Shown here piece after piece: positions 7,685-16,852 of a stretch of DNA of 64,000 bases. Below the pieces are notes generated by a model. The model worked only from the letters and a program-made list of their open reading frames with translations, did not search any database and had not been told where the DNA came from. Origin of the DNA: an uncultured Alphaproteobacteria bacterium. Its GTDB lineage: Bacteria > Pseudomonadota > Alphaproteobacteria > HIMB59 > GCA-002718135. The DNA is taken from positions 1 through 64,000 of the forward strand of contig CACGZD010000006.1 of the NCBI GenBank assembly GCA_902577425.1, in the 5' to 3' direction. The translations under genes were made by a program, and so were the position numbers. The first letter of the stretch is position 1. Each line of letters starts with the position of its first letter.

Positions 7685-8686
7685 TTATTTTAATAAATCG
7701 TTAATAGCATTATCTAGTGCCACCTCAAAATTTTTATTATTTCCAGGATTAGCAACACAATGTCCCCATATAGAATCGAATTTTCTTAATTCAGCATTTT
7801 GCATATGTTTTACTTCAAATTCATTATCTTCTGGTGGAAAATAAAGATCATGACTACAAGGCATTAAAATAGCTTTTGCTTTAATTCTATTCAATGCTTC
7901 AGTAAAATTATTATTATAAATTGGACCTGTGCTAATATCATTTTGTTGCCAAGTTAGAAGTTTTGTTAGAAGATTATTAGCATCCCAGTTATTGACATGA
8001 TCATTTTCCCAATCAATTAATAATTCTTCAACGTTTTTAAATCCTAACTCTTTGTATTTTTTTTCTCTAAAAAAAGACTGTGAAAATGCCCAACCAGCAT
8101 AAACTCTTCCAAAAGCTTTTAATCCTTCAATAGGTGGTGAAGAATAATTACCGTTGTTCCATATTGGATCAGCGCAAAGAGCTGCTTTTACTCCTTCTAA
8201 AAAAACAAAGTTATGTTCTGAAGTTTTGGCAGAAGCACAAAAAGGCAAAATAGCTTCAACCATATCAGGGTATTGAGCAGCCCATTGATAAGATTGACAA
8301 CCTGCCATGGACCAACCAGTAACTAAAGCAATTTTTTCTATATTAAAATTTTTAGTTAATAATTCATGTTGGCATTTAATATTATCCCATAAAGTTATTG
8401 TTGGAAATTTGGATCCTCTTTGTTTTTTGTCAGCATTACTTGGAGATGTAGAAAGTCCGTTTCCAAATAAATTTATTGATATAATAAAATGTTTTTCAGG
8501 GTTAATAGCTCTATTCGCACCAAAGAAACCTTCATTTCTTTTATGAGTACCTGTATAAAAAGTAGGTAATAGAATAACGTTATTTTTATCTGAATTTAAA
8601 GCTCCATATGTTTTGTATGCAAGCTTAGCTGAGAGTAAGGTTTCTCCAGATAAGAGCTCTATATCTCCTAATTCATAATTATTCAT
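7685..8686 (-). CDS. MetX-like alpha/beta hydrolase (homoserine O-acetyltransferase superfamily)
   Basis: 333 residues with the alpha/beta hydrolase fold of the homoserine acetyltransferase group: start LSAKLAYKTYGALN, the oxyanion region NVILLPTFYTGTH, the nucleophile elbow GWSMAGCQSYQWA (Ser near 148), an Asp in CSHDLYFPPEDN and a His in SIWGHCVANPG. It is shorter than true MetX (about 370-400 residues) and its elbow differs from the usual GGSxGGM. It is therefore probably not a methionine-biosynthesis enzyme but a related esterase or acyltransferase. It lies 28 bases downstream of the PuuA-like glutamine synthetase and is likely in the same operon, suggesting a role in amine or amide breakdown. 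Confidence 0.8.
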   Translation of the reverse strand: MNNYELGDIELLSGETLLSAKLAYKTYGALNSDKNNVILLPTFYTGTHKRNEGFFGANRAINPEKHFIISINLFGNGLSTSPSNADKKQRGSKFPTITLWDNIKCQHELLTKNFNIEKIALVTGWSMAGCQSYQWAAQYPDMVEAILPFCASAKTSEHNFVFLEGVKAALCADPIWNNGNYSSPPIEGLKAFGRVYAGWAFSQSFFREKKYKELGFKNVEELLIDWENDHVNNWDANNLLTKLLTWQQNDISTGPIYNNNFTEALNRIKAKAILMPCSHDLYFPPEDNEFEVKHMQNAELRKFDSIWGHCVANPGNNKNFEVALDNAINDLLK

Positions 8687-8714
8687 TTAATAAACTAACA
8701 ATATATTTATTCTA

Positions 8715-10130
8715 TTAGTATAATCGTAAATATTCCTTTACTTCCCAGTCTGTAACTGCCTGATGATATCTTTCCCATTCATCATTTTTATAATTTACAT
8801 ATGAATTTAACATAACTTTTCCTAAAACTTTTTCAGCAATTTTATTTTTTTGTAAAGCTTCAATTGCTTGAAGTAAATTTCTAGGAAGGCGTCTTATTCC
8901 AAGCTTCTTCATTTCTTGATTACTTAGAGCATAAAGATCAAAATCAGAAGGCTTACCAGGATCAATTTTATTTTGAATACCTTCTACAGCTGCTGAAATT
9001 GTCATACCTAATGCTAGATATACATTCATTGTTAAATCTGCTGCACGATTTTCTATACAATATCTATTTTGTGGTAATCTAAACTGAGCTGAACGGTTAT
9101 TATGGCCATAAGTTATATTTGTTGGAGCCCAAGTATGTACACCTCCTTCAAATCCTCCTACAGTTGGAACTAGTCCATTATAAGAATTAACAGTTGGACA
9201 TGTAATAGCTGTAATTGCTTCTGAGTTAGCTAGTAATCCTCCAACAGCATGCATTGATTCTTGAGACCATTTATTGTTATCCTTAAAAATATTTGTATTA
9301 TTTTTAATATCATTAAGAGAAAAATTTATATGACCTCCTGATCGCCAATCACCAATAGTTGGCTTTGGCATAAATGTTACAAACATATCATGTTTTTTTG
9401 CCACTTCTTTTAAAAGAATCTTTAAAAACACTAATCTATCAGCCATTTGAAGTAAATCTGTGTAATGGAAATCTAATTCAAATTGAGAATAAGCTCCTTC
9501 TGCAACAACATCATGAAGGTCCCACCCTAACTCTCCTAAAATATCGATCATTTCTTTTAGGAAATGCATTGAGTCTAGAGAATATTCAACATCATAACCA
9601 AATGCTTGTCTTCTTGGACGAATGCCATGTGGAGGATCATTATCTATAGCTTTTACAGGCTCTCCTTTTTCATTATATTTCATTACAATGAATTCAGGTT
9701 CAATTCCTGCAAAACCTGAATATCCCTCCTCTTGTTTTTCCTGAATAATTCTTTTTAAAGCTTGTCTTGGACATACATTATAGGGAGCTCCTTCCCAAAA
9801 TAAATCTGCAAAAATTATTGCAGTTGTTTTGTCCCAAGGACAAACATAAACTGCATTAAGATCTGGAAGCATAATTTGATCAGGATCAGCTGGAGAAAGT
9901 TCAGGAACAAATGATACTGAATGAACGGCAAATTGAGGACCTTTTCCTATGCATAGCTCCTCAAAATCACTCATGGGAACAGGTTTGGTTTTGGCAATGC
10001 CATGCATATCAATCCAACTAGATAAAACATACTTGACCCCAGCATCTTCAAGTTTTCTTTTTGTTGAGGCTATATTCGGTTTATTTCTTTCTATGGCTTC
10101 CTCTAAACTTTCATAATAAATTTTACTCAT
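8715..10130 (-). CDS. Glutamine synthetase-like gamma-glutamyl-amine ligase (PuuA/IpuC group)
   Basis: 471 residues of the glutamine synthetase superfamily but distinct from the first GS in this window. GS ligand strands are GIEPEFIVM and AEGAYSQFELDFHYTD, followed by SGGHINFSL and GHNNRSAQFRLPQNRYCIENRAAD. Such paralogues (PuuA for putrescine, IpuC for isopropylamine, aniline ligases) couple glutamate to an organic amine as the entry step of amine catabolism. The neighbours (MetX-like hydrolase, cupin, glyoxalase, Rieske oxygenase) agree with a degradation operon. The amine cannot be named from sequence. The preceding cupin gene ends 29 bases upstream. Confidence 0.85.
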   Translation of the reverse strand: MSKIYYESLEEAIERNKPNIASTKRKLEDAGVKYVLSSWIDMHGIAKTKPVPMSDFEELCIGKGPQFAVHSVSFVPELSPADPDQIMLPDLNAVYVCPWDKTTAIIFADLFWEGAPYNVCPRQALKRIIQEKQEEGYSGFAGIEPEFIVMKYNEKGEPVKAIDNDPPHGIRPRRQAFGYDVEYSLDSMHFLKEMIDILGELGWDLHDVVAEGAYSQFELDFHYTDLLQMADRLVFLKILLKEVAKKHDMFVTFMPKPTIGDWRSGGHINFSLNDIKNNTNIFKDNNKWSQESMHAVGGLLANSEAITAITCPTVNSYNGLVPTVGGFEGGVHTWAPTNITYGHNNRSAQFRLPQNRYCIENRAADLTMNVYLALGMTISAAVEGIQNKIDPGKPSDFDLYALSNQEMKKLGIRRLPRNLLQAIEALQKNKIAEKVLGKVMLNSYVNYKNDEWERYHQAVTDWEVKEYLRLY

Positions 10131-10159
10131 GTATAATTTTCTCCTATGTTTATACTTTT

Positions 10160-10558
10160 TTAATCTAAACCCATATCTTCAGGGTCAATTCCTGGCACAT
10201 GAGTTAATCCAGCTTTTTTCTTCCAGTCATGCGGATATGCAGCATAAAAAATTACGCAAGTTTCATCACATTCATAAGCTATATGATTATCTCTTGGTAC
10301 ATATAAAACATCACCAGGATTACAAATATAAGACTCTCCATCACAAATTAGTCTAAAAGTTCCTTTCATGCAGTAAATTATTTCATCACAAGTTAGATCC
10401 CAAGGTACAGAAATATTGTTTAGAAAATTTAAACCTCCACACATTGTGTCACTTACTTTTGATGTGACAAAAGGTTTGATATAAGTTTGACCAGGTTCTA
10501 AAGTATGTAATCGGTGCTCTATATCTTTAAATTTATATAATTGAGGTTTCTTTCCCAT
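10160..10558 (-). CDS. Cupin protein, EutQ-like
   Basis: 132 residues with a single cupin barrel. The first cupin motif is around CDEIIYCMKGTFRLICDGE and the second around PGDVLYVPRDNHIAYECD. Its EutQ-like character (an acetate kinase-like cupin of ethanolamine metabolism) rests on general resemblance. The metal ligands are not the classic HxH set, so metal binding is uncertain. It sits between the glyoxalase and the PuuA-like ligase on the same strand with spacers of 19 and 29 bases. It may act as an isomerase, a sensor or a small-molecule binder for the same amine route. Confidence 0.72.
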   Translation of the reverse strand: MGKKPQLYKFKDIEHRLHTLEPGQTYIKPFVTSKVSDTMCGGLNFLNNISVPWDLTCDEIIYCMKGTFRLICDGESYICNPGDVLYVPRDNHIAYECDETCVIFYAAYPHDWKKKAGLTHVPGIDPEDMGLD

Positions 10559-10577
10559 TTATTTATTCCTTTCTTCA

Positions 10578-10997
10578 TTATTGTTGTATCTTTTCGTTTA
10601 ACTCTACTTTGTAGCCATCTGGATCTTCACAAAAAGCTATAACTCTTGTTCCGTGTTTCATTGGTCCTGGTGGACGTGTTATTTTTATTCCAGCAGCTGA
10701 TAAATCTTCACAAGCTTTATAAACATCTGGTGTTTCTATACAAATATGACCCCATCCATTACCTTTGTCGTAAATATCTTTTTGATCCCAGTTATGAGTT
10801 AGTTCTAAAGTTGGAAATTCAGTTTCAGGTCCATAACCAATAAATGTATTCGTAAATTTACCTTCTGGATAATCTGTTTTACGAAGAACTGACATTCCCA
10901 ATATTTCACAATAAAATTTTAGAGATTGATCAAGATTTTGAACACGCATCATAGTATGAGCTAATCTGAATCCCTGATTTATTTTTTTCTGTTCCAT
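10578..10997 (-). CDS. gloA: Glyoxalase I (lactoylglutathione lyase)
   Basis: 139 residues with two beta-alpha-beta-beta-beta modules of the vicinal oxygen chelate fold. The four expected metal ligands are present: His14 (RLAHTMMRV), Glu65 (PTLELTHNW), His84 (GWGHICIE) and Glu132 (YKVELNE). It converts the hemithioacetal of methylglyoxal and glutathione to S-lactoylglutathione in the cytoplasm. Its place inside an amine-degradation-like operon may reflect removal of reactive aldehydes made there. The start ATG is in a favourable position; the purine stretch before it is weak as a ribosome-binding site. Confidence 0.9.
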   Translation of the reverse strand: MEQKKINQGFRLAHTMMRVQNLDQSLKFYCEILGMSVLRKTDYPEGKFTNTFIGYGPETEFPTLELTHNWDQKDIYDKGNGWGHICIETPDVYKACEDLSAAGIKITRPPGPMKHGTRVIAFCEDPDGYKVELNEKIQQ

Positions 10998-11011
10998 TTT
11001 TTTTTGATTTT

Positions 11012-12076
11012 TTAAGATTTATTTATGGACTTAATCACAATTTTTTGGAATGCGCGAACACTATTTTCCCAATGCGGGGATAATAATCCACCATTTTTAG
11101 CAGCTGATGATAATCTACCTATTTGTAATCTTTCACATATTTCATGATCTTCTTTATGAACATCCCACCATAAATTTCTTAGTTTATTGATCTCTTTTTT
11201 CTTTAATTGCATATCTTCCGTCAAATAAATAACACGCTTTTGATGAGTGATACCGGGCTCAACAGGAATATTTAAATGTACACCTATCTGTCCAGGGTAA
11301 TAAGTTCCAATTATGAAATTTGGAAACAGTGAAAGATACTTTGAACTTACAGATAAGCTATCAGCAGAGGTACTTTCTTCATTTAAATCTACGGCACTTC
11401 CATAACATCTTCCATCAACTATTGTGTAATGATCTTTAAGTGGCTGACTTGTAGTTGTTTTATGAACAAACTGCACATGATAAGGCTCTATATAATTTTC
11501 AATTAGAAATTTCCAATTTGTATTAATGTTTCCAAAATCCAAAGTAGCTACTGGATTAATTTTTTTTAAATTTATATTTTGGAGATGTTTAAATAAAGGA
11601 GAAGCATATTTTTCAAATGGTAAAGCTTTATTATTTAAATTTATAAAAATCCAATCATGCCAAATCTTTACTCGCACAGATTTTAATCCATTTTTTTTTC
11701 TAAGAAAACCTTTAGGTTGATGGTTATTAGTTCCACCAAAGTGAGGAGAAGCTACCAAATTCCCCTTAAGATCATAAGACCATGCATGATAAGGGCAGCT
11801 AATAATTTGACCAACATTTTTTGCTTTATCTACTAATTTTAAACACCGATGACTACAAACATTATGAAAGGCATTAATTTTATTTTCAGATTCTTTAATT
11901 AAAAGAATAGGTTGTTCAGCTACATTTATTGGAAGTACATCTCCTTTATTTTTTAATTCATGCTTAAAACCTACAAAAACCCAATTTTTTTCAAATATAT
12001 TTTTGCTTTCTTTAGCCCAAAAATTTTTATCAGTATAAGCTTTTGAAGGTAGTCCTTTAAATATATTATTAGACAT
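11012..12076 (-). CDS. Rieske-type ring/amine-hydroxylating oxygenase, alpha subunit
   Basis: 354 residues from the ATG at 12076. An upstream in-frame codon at 12133 adds a hydrophobic tail that does not fit the family, while GGAG precedes 12076. The N-terminal Rieske 2Fe-2S domain has CSHRCL and, 17 residues later, CPYHAW. The catalytic domain has the mononuclear iron motif ENYIEPYHVQFVHKTT. This group includes glycine betaine, carnitine and stachydrine monooxygenases. The substrate here is unknown, but a quaternary or secondary amine fits the neighbours. A reductase partner was not found in the window. It is divergent from the ureohydrolase gene. Confidence 0.87.
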   Translation of the reverse strand: MSNNIFKGLPSKAYTDKNFWAKESKNIFEKNWVFVGFKHELKNKGDVLPINVAEQPILLIKESENKINAFHNVCSHRCLKLVDKAKNVGQIISCPYHAWSYDLKGNLVASPHFGGTNNHQPKGFLRKKNGLKSVRVKIWHDWIFINLNNKALPFEKYASPLFKHLQNINLKKINPVATLDFGNINTNWKFLIENYIEPYHVQFVHKTTTSQPLKDHYTIVDGRCYGSAVDLNEESTSADSLSVSSKYLSLFPNFIIGTYYPGQIGVHLNIPVEPGITHQKRVIYLTEDMQLKKKEINKLRNLWWDVHKEDHEICERLQIGRLSSAAKNGGLLSPHWENSVRAFQKIVIKSINKS

Positions 12077-12189
12077 AATCTTTATATGCTCCAAAAAAAG
12101 AATAAGAAAATCATATCCACAAAACCTTATCACAAACTCATTTAAAATAAACTATAGTGTTTATAAATTCGTGATATAAGAAATTTAAT

Positions 12190-13149
12190 ATGACAGATAA
12201 TACTTATGACAAAGGTAGATTGAACTTACCATTCGTAGGCATATGCACATTTGGAAAATACCCTTATGTAGAAGATTGGGATAATATTAATGCAGATGTT
12301 GCAGTTATGGGTGCACCTTTTGATTTTGGAAGTCAATTTCGCACAGGATCAAGAATGGGACCAAGAGCAATAAGAGAGGCGTCTACATTGTTTTCATTTG
12401 GACATGCAGGAGCATATGATTTTGAAGACGATATAACTTATTTACCATCAAAAACTACTAAAATTGTAGATATAGGTGATGCAGATATTATTCATACAGA
12501 TACGTTAAAAAGTCATGCAAACATAAAATTTGGAGTTGAAAAAATTTTAGACTCAAAAGCTATTCCAATTGTTATGGGAGGCGATCATTCTATAAATATT
12601 CCTTGTATAGATGCTTTTGAAAAAGAAGATCCTTTTCATATTATTCAAATTGACGCTCATTTAGATTTTGTTGATCAAAGACATGGAGTAAAATATGGGC
12701 ATGGCAACCCCATGAGGAGAGCTTCTGAAAAGAAATATGTTTCAGGAATGACTCAGATAGGTATTAGAAATGTTTCATCTACTTCTAAAGATGGGTACAT
12801 AGATGCTAGATCACGAGGTTCTTCAATTTTTTCTGTCAGGCACCTTCGTCGTCTTGGTATAGAAAAAATACTAGAATCTATTCCTAAGAACAAAAGATAT
12901 TATATTACAATCGATATAGATGCTTTTGATCCTTCAATTGCAGCTGGCACAGGTACTCCTAGTCATGGTGGATTTTACTATTATGAAGTTCTTGAATTAC
13001 TTGATGCTATAATTAAACAAGGTGAAGTTATAGGCATGGACTTAGTTGAAGTTGCCCCAGATTATGATCCAACTTTTTCCACATCAACACTCGCAGCTCA
13101 ATTGTTAATGAATGCTATTGGAAGAATTTTATATTATAAAAATTTGTAG
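12190..13149 (+). CDS. Ureohydrolase (agmatinase/guanidinobutyrase family)
   Basis: 319 residues, normal for the SpeB-like family. The binuclear manganese site is intact: GGDHS (His133), DAHLDF and DIDAFDPS. The enzyme removes urea from a guanidino compound such as agmatine, 4-guanidinobutyrate or guanidine; residues around the metal do not let me choose. It starts a plus-strand unit with the TauD/BBOX-like gene 17 bases downstream and is divergent from the Rieske oxygenase. The gene set points to use of amines or guanidines as nitrogen sources. Confidence 0.9.
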   Translation: MTDNTYDKGRLNLPFVGICTFGKYPYVEDWDNINADVAVMGAPFDFGSQFRTGSRMGPRAIREASTLFSFGHAGAYDFEDDITYLPSKTTKIVDIGDADIIHTDTLKSHANIKFGVEKILDSKAIPIVMGGDHSINIPCIDAFEKEDPFHIIQIDAHLDFVDQRHGVKYGHGNPMRRASEKKYVSGMTQIGIRNVSSTSKDGYIDARSRGSSIFSVRHLRRLGIEKILESIPKNKRYYITIDIDAFDPSIAAGTGTPSHGGFYYYEVLELLDAIIKQGEVIGMDLVEVAPDYDPTFSTSTLAAQLLMNAIGRILYYKNL

Positions 13150-13166
13150 AATTAAAAAAAATCAAA

Positions 13167-14270
13167 ATGAGCTCAGTTTTAATAGACGATGATAACTGTT
13201 TGTTAATTCAAAATGATGATCTATCAAAATTTTTGTTACACCCTCAATGGCTTCGAGAAAGATTATCTGAACCAGATTATGTGGATACAAATAATAAGCA
13301 AAGACTTTACGAACCATCTTTATTAAATCAAAATTTAAAAATAATAGAATATTCTTTAGAAGGAAATAATTTAAATATTTATTTTTCAGATGGCGCAAAA
13401 GGCACTTTCTCATTACAGAATTTGTTAGCTGAAATAAACAAGACTGATACTATTCCATTAAAAACACCATGGAAAAATAGTTTTACTAAGTTACCAATTT
13501 TTGATCATGAAAAATTAAGTAATCAGAAAAATTTAATTAAAATGTTAGAAAATTTTCAGCAATTAGGTTTTGTTATTATTTCAAATATATCAAAAGCTGA
13601 AGGCACTGTAATAAAGTTTGCTGAAAGTTTGGGTCCAGTAAGAACAACAAATTTTGGCAAACATTTTGATGTTGTTTCAAAACCAGATCCTAATGATTTA
13701 GCATATACGAGTCTTGGTCTTACGGCTCATACTGATAATCCTTATAGAAAGCCAATTCCAGGAATTCAAATTTTGCATTGTATTGCTAATGAAGCAAAAG
13801 GAGGAGATTCTTGTCTTGTTGATGGATTTGCTATAGCTGAGCATTTAAGAGAGACTGACAAAGAAGCCTTTGAAATATTAACTCAAACAGATGTTTTGTT
13901 TAAATTTACTGACAAAGATATTCTTTTAGAAAATTATGGTAAATTAATTGAATTAGATGATTTTGGAAATTATGTACAAAGTAGATTTAGTGGAAGATTA
14001 GATTTTGTAACATATTTAGAGCCAAAAAAATTGGAAAAATTTTATTCTGCAAGAAGAAAAATTTTTAACTTATATGCTTCAAAAGAATTTGAAATTAAAT
14101 TTAGGTTAGAAGGTGGAATGCTTATGATGTTTGATAACTTAAGAATATTACATGGACGAACTGAATATGATGTGAGTACCGGCTTTAGACATTTGCAAGG
14201 ATGTTATATTGATCACGACTCTACTGAAGGTAAGCTTAGATTATTAAAATCTATTAAATTTAATAAGTAA
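13167..14270 (+). CDS. Gamma-butyrobetaine hydroxylase-like Fe(II)/2-oxoglutarate dioxygenase
   Basis: 367 residues. Residues 1-90 resemble the small N-terminal domain of butyrobetaine/trimethyllysine hydroxylases (HPQWLRERLSEPDYVD). The remainder is the TauD-like double-stranded helix. The iron triad is visible as His188 and Asp190 (AHTDN) and distal His329 (LRILHGR), with a 2-oxoglutarate arginine in GFRHLQG. It probably hydroxylates a betaine-like or related compound in the cytoplasm. It follows the ureohydrolase by 17 bases. The next gene is convergent. Confidence 0.85.
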   Translation: MSSVLIDDDNCLLIQNDDLSKFLLHPQWLRERLSEPDYVDTNNKQRLYEPSLLNQNLKIIEYSLEGNNLNIYFSDGAKGTFSLQNLLAEINKTDTIPLKTPWKNSFTKLPIFDHEKLSNQKNLIKMLENFQQLGFVIISNISKAEGTVIKFAESLGPVRTTNFGKHFDVVSKPDPNDLAYTSLGLTAHTDNPYRKPIPGIQILHCIANEAKGGDSCLVDGFAIAEHLRETDKEAFEILTQTDVLFKFTDKDILLENYGKLIELDDFGNYVQSRFSGRLDFVTYLEPKKLEKFYSARRKIFNLYASKEFEIKFRLEGGMLMMFDNLRILHGRTEYDVSTGFRHLQGCYIDHDSTEGKLRLLKSIKFNK

Positions 14271-14284
14271 TTTAAAAAATTAAA

Positions 14285-15757
14285 TTATCTAATTACAAAA
14301 GGATCATCAATTTCTTTTGTTGATGTATTAATCCATGTAGTTTTTGTATTGGAATAATCTTTCATTACCTCTAATCCTGACTCTCTACCATACCCACTAT
14401 TTTTAAATCCACCAAAGGGAGCAACTGGAGAAATTAATCGATAAGTATTAACAAATACAATTCCTGCTTGTACAGCTTTTGAAACTCTCATTGCTATTCC
14501 ATTATTTTCTGTAAATATTCCAGCGGCAAGCCCAAAACTATTATCATTCATTAATTTAATTGCATTTTCTTCATCTTTAAATTTCATTACAGATAAAACT
14601 GGACCAAATAATTCATTCTCTGCAACAGGCAAATTATGATTTGCACACTCAATTATTGTAGGCTCAAAATAATAACCATTTTTAAATTTATCAACTTTAT
14701 TTCCCCCAGTAATTATTTTACCTCCTAATTCCTTTGTTTGTCTAATTTTTTCTTCTATATTTTGTAATTGATTTAAAGTAGCAAGGGGTCCTAGTTGAGT
14801 TGTAGTTGATAAAGGATCGCCAATTTCAATTTCTTCTACTCTATTTTTTAATTCCTCTAAATATTCATCATAAATTTCTTCTTGCAAATAAAGTCTTGAA
14901 CCAGCAATACAACTTTGACCACCTGCCCCGAATATACTTGCCATAATTCCATTAATAGCATTGTTTTTACGAGCATCTTTAAAAACTACTACTGGACTTT
15001 TTCCACCAAGTTCTAGAGATATTTGAGATAAATTTTCTGCAGAGTTTCTAATAATATGTTTTGCTGTATGGACACCTCCTGTAAATGCTATTTTATTAAT
15101 TTTTGGATGCGAAGTAAGTAACTTGCTACAAGTATCTGCAAAACCAGTTATAATATTTACTACACCTTTTGGTATTCCAACTTTATCAATAATTTTTGCA
15201 AATTCTAATAATGGAGTAGGGGCAATTTCTGATGCCTTAATAATAATAGTATTACCCATTGCTAAGGCTGGAGCAAGTTTGACTGCAGTGAGAAACATTT
15301 GTGAGTTCCATGGTATTATCGCAGCAACAACACCAACAGGAACTCTGGTGGTGAAAACATGCATATCTTCTTTATCTATTGGAAGCGTTGATCCTTCAAT
15401 TTTGTCAACCAACCCAGCATAGTAATAATAATATTCAGCGATATAATTTGCCTGAAATCTTGTTTCTTTAAATAATTTCCCAGTATCTTTTGTTTCTATT
15501 GTTCCAAGTAATTCTGCTTTCTCCTTAAGTTGATCACCAATTGCTCTTAAATAGTTTGCTCTTTTGCTAGGAAATATTTTTGACCATTCTCCACAAAAAG
15601 CATTATGTGCTGCTTCTACGGCTGAATTCACCTCATACTCTTCCGCGAGTGAAATTTCTGCAAATTCCTTTTCAGTCGATGGATCAACAGACTTAAAAGA
15701 TTTACCTGATTTAGATTCAGTGAATTCACCGTTGATATAATTTTTAAACTGCTGCAT
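14285..15757 (-). CDS. NAD(P)-dependent aldehyde dehydrogenase
   Basis: 490 residues from the ATG at 15757, which overlaps the stop of the upstream kinase gene (TGATG). An in-frame TTG one codon earlier is less likely. The aldehyde dehydrogenase fold is complete: IPWNSQ coenzyme loop, the general base in LELGGKSP, the catalytic cysteine in GGQSCIAGSRL, and the C-terminal PFGGFKNSGYGRE. It oxidises an aldehyde to the acid. Translational coupling with a galactokinase-like gene and the divergent hexosaminidase cluster suggest a sugar-derived or lactaldehyde/betaine-type substrate. The specific aldehyde is not readable. Confidence 0.9.
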   Translation of the reverse strand: MQQFKNYINGEFTESKSGKSFKSVDPSTEKEFAEISLAEEYEVNSAVEAAHNAFCGEWSKIFPSKRANYLRAIGDQLKEKAELLGTIETKDTGKLFKETRFQANYIAEYYYYYAGLVDKIEGSTLPIDKEDMHVFTTRVPVGVVAAIIPWNSQMFLTAVKLAPALAMGNTIIIKASEIAPTPLLEFAKIIDKVGIPKGVVNIITGFADTCSKLLTSHPKINKIAFTGGVHTAKHIIRNSAENLSQISLELGGKSPVVVFKDARKNNAINGIMASIFGAGGQSCIAGSRLYLQEEIYDEYLEELKNRVEEIEIGDPLSTTTQLGPLATLNQLQNIEEKIRQTKELGGKIITGGNKVDKFKNGYYFEPTIIECANHNLPVAENELFGPVLSVMKFKDEENAIKLMNDNSFGLAAGIFTENNGIAMRVSKAVQAGIVFVNTYRLISPVAPFGGFKNSGYGRESGLEVMKDYSNTKTTWINTSTKEIDDPFVIR

Positions 15758-16827
15758 CAAACCTCAAATATATTTTTATTATCATAATATTTGCTCATAT
15801 TTGTTTTCCATTCATAATAGTTGTTTTTGTGTATTAGTGACACTGTGAATCCCCCAAATCCTCCTCCGGTTAATCTTGCACCCTCTGCTCCAGATGTATT
15901 TGATCTTTCAACAATCAAATCAACATCTTCAGTTGAAGCTTCAAAATCTTTTGAATATGATTGATGGCTTTCATTCATTAACTTTCCAAATGATTTAATA
16001 TCTTTATTTAATATATACCCCTTTGCTTCGAGGACCCTAGCATTTTCAGTAATAACATGTCTTGCTCTTTTTAATATTAATTCATCTTTTATTTTATTTT
16101 GATCAAATTGCCCTGGTTTAATTGAACCTAAATATTCTGTGCCAAGATACTCTTCAGCCTTTTTAAGTTGGTTATACCTTTCATTATATGCGCTATCTCT
16201 AAGATTTCTTTGTACGGCAGAGTCAACTAAACAAAAAACCCAATTATCTGGTAGGTCTATCAATTCAAATTTTAAACTTAAACAATCTAAAAAAAAAGCC
16301 TTTCTATGAATACCAATTGAGGAAACCATTTGATCCATGATCCCTCCTGAAACACCTATATAATTACGTTCAACTTTTTGAGCTAAAATTGCAATATGTT
16401 TTTCTGTGTATTCAGTATTAAAAAAACTATTTAGTGACTTTAAAACGGCAACGCAAAGAGCTGATGATGATGAAATGCCACGACCTATTGGAATAGTTGA
16501 GGATATATAAATATTTAAATGAGTATTAGGTATGTTTTTGTTTTCATCATAAAATACAAATAAAGAACCTTTTACATAATCAACCCATTTATTATTTTTT
16601 GACTTAATAAAGTCAGTAAAATTTATTTGCTCGTTAAAATGTTCAGAATAAACTTGATATTTTTTGTTTTCATTTTTTGAAATTTGAATAGTTGTTTTAA
16701 AATTTAGAAGAGATGGCAAAACATACCCTCCAGTATAATCAGTATGCTCACCTATTAAATTTACTCTTGCATGCGCACTGTTAACAACTGAAAAATCAGT
16801 ATTAAATATATCTTTAAAACTCTTCAT
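15757..16827 (-). CDS. galK: Galactokinase-like GHMP sugar kinase
   Basis: 356 residues. The galactokinase signature NLIGEHTDYTGGYVLP, the GHMP ATP loop GRGISSSSAL, the motif GVSGGIMDQ and the C-terminal GGGFGG are all present. It phosphorylates galactose or a near relative at C1. In this amino-sugar cluster N-acetylgalactosamine or another hexosamine is a reasonable alternative. It is divergent from the GH20 gene with only about 25 bases between start codons, so the two promoters must overlap. No Leloir partners (galT, galE) are in the window. The symbol is by family resemblance. Confidence 0.8.
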   Translation of the reverse strand: MKSFKDIFNTDFSVVNSAHARVNLIGEHTDYTGGYVLPSLLNFKTTIQISKNENKKYQVYSEHFNEQINFTDFIKSKNNKWVDYVKGSLFVFYDENKNIPNTHLNIYISSTIPIGRGISSSSALCVAVLKSLNSFFNTEYTEKHIAILAQKVERNYIGVSGGIMDQMVSSIGIHRKAFFLDCLSLKFELIDLPDNWVFCLVDSAVQRNLRDSAYNERYNQLKKAEEYLGTEYLGSIKPGQFDQNKIKDELILKRARHVITENARVLEAKGYILNKDIKSFGKLMNESHQSYSKDFEASTEDVDLIVERSNTSGAEGARLTGGGFGGFTVSLIHKNNYYEWKTNMSKYYDNKNIFEV

Positions 16828-16852
16828 AAACTAAATATATAAATTATTGATA

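Noticed and set aside
12077-12133. 19-residue N-terminal extension of the Rieske oxygenase
   Set aside because: Hydrophobic and unlike the family, while GGAG precedes the internal ATG at 12076.
15123-15422. 99-codon plus frame inside the aldehyde dehydrogenase
   Set aside because: Antisense shadow over the coenzyme-binding region.
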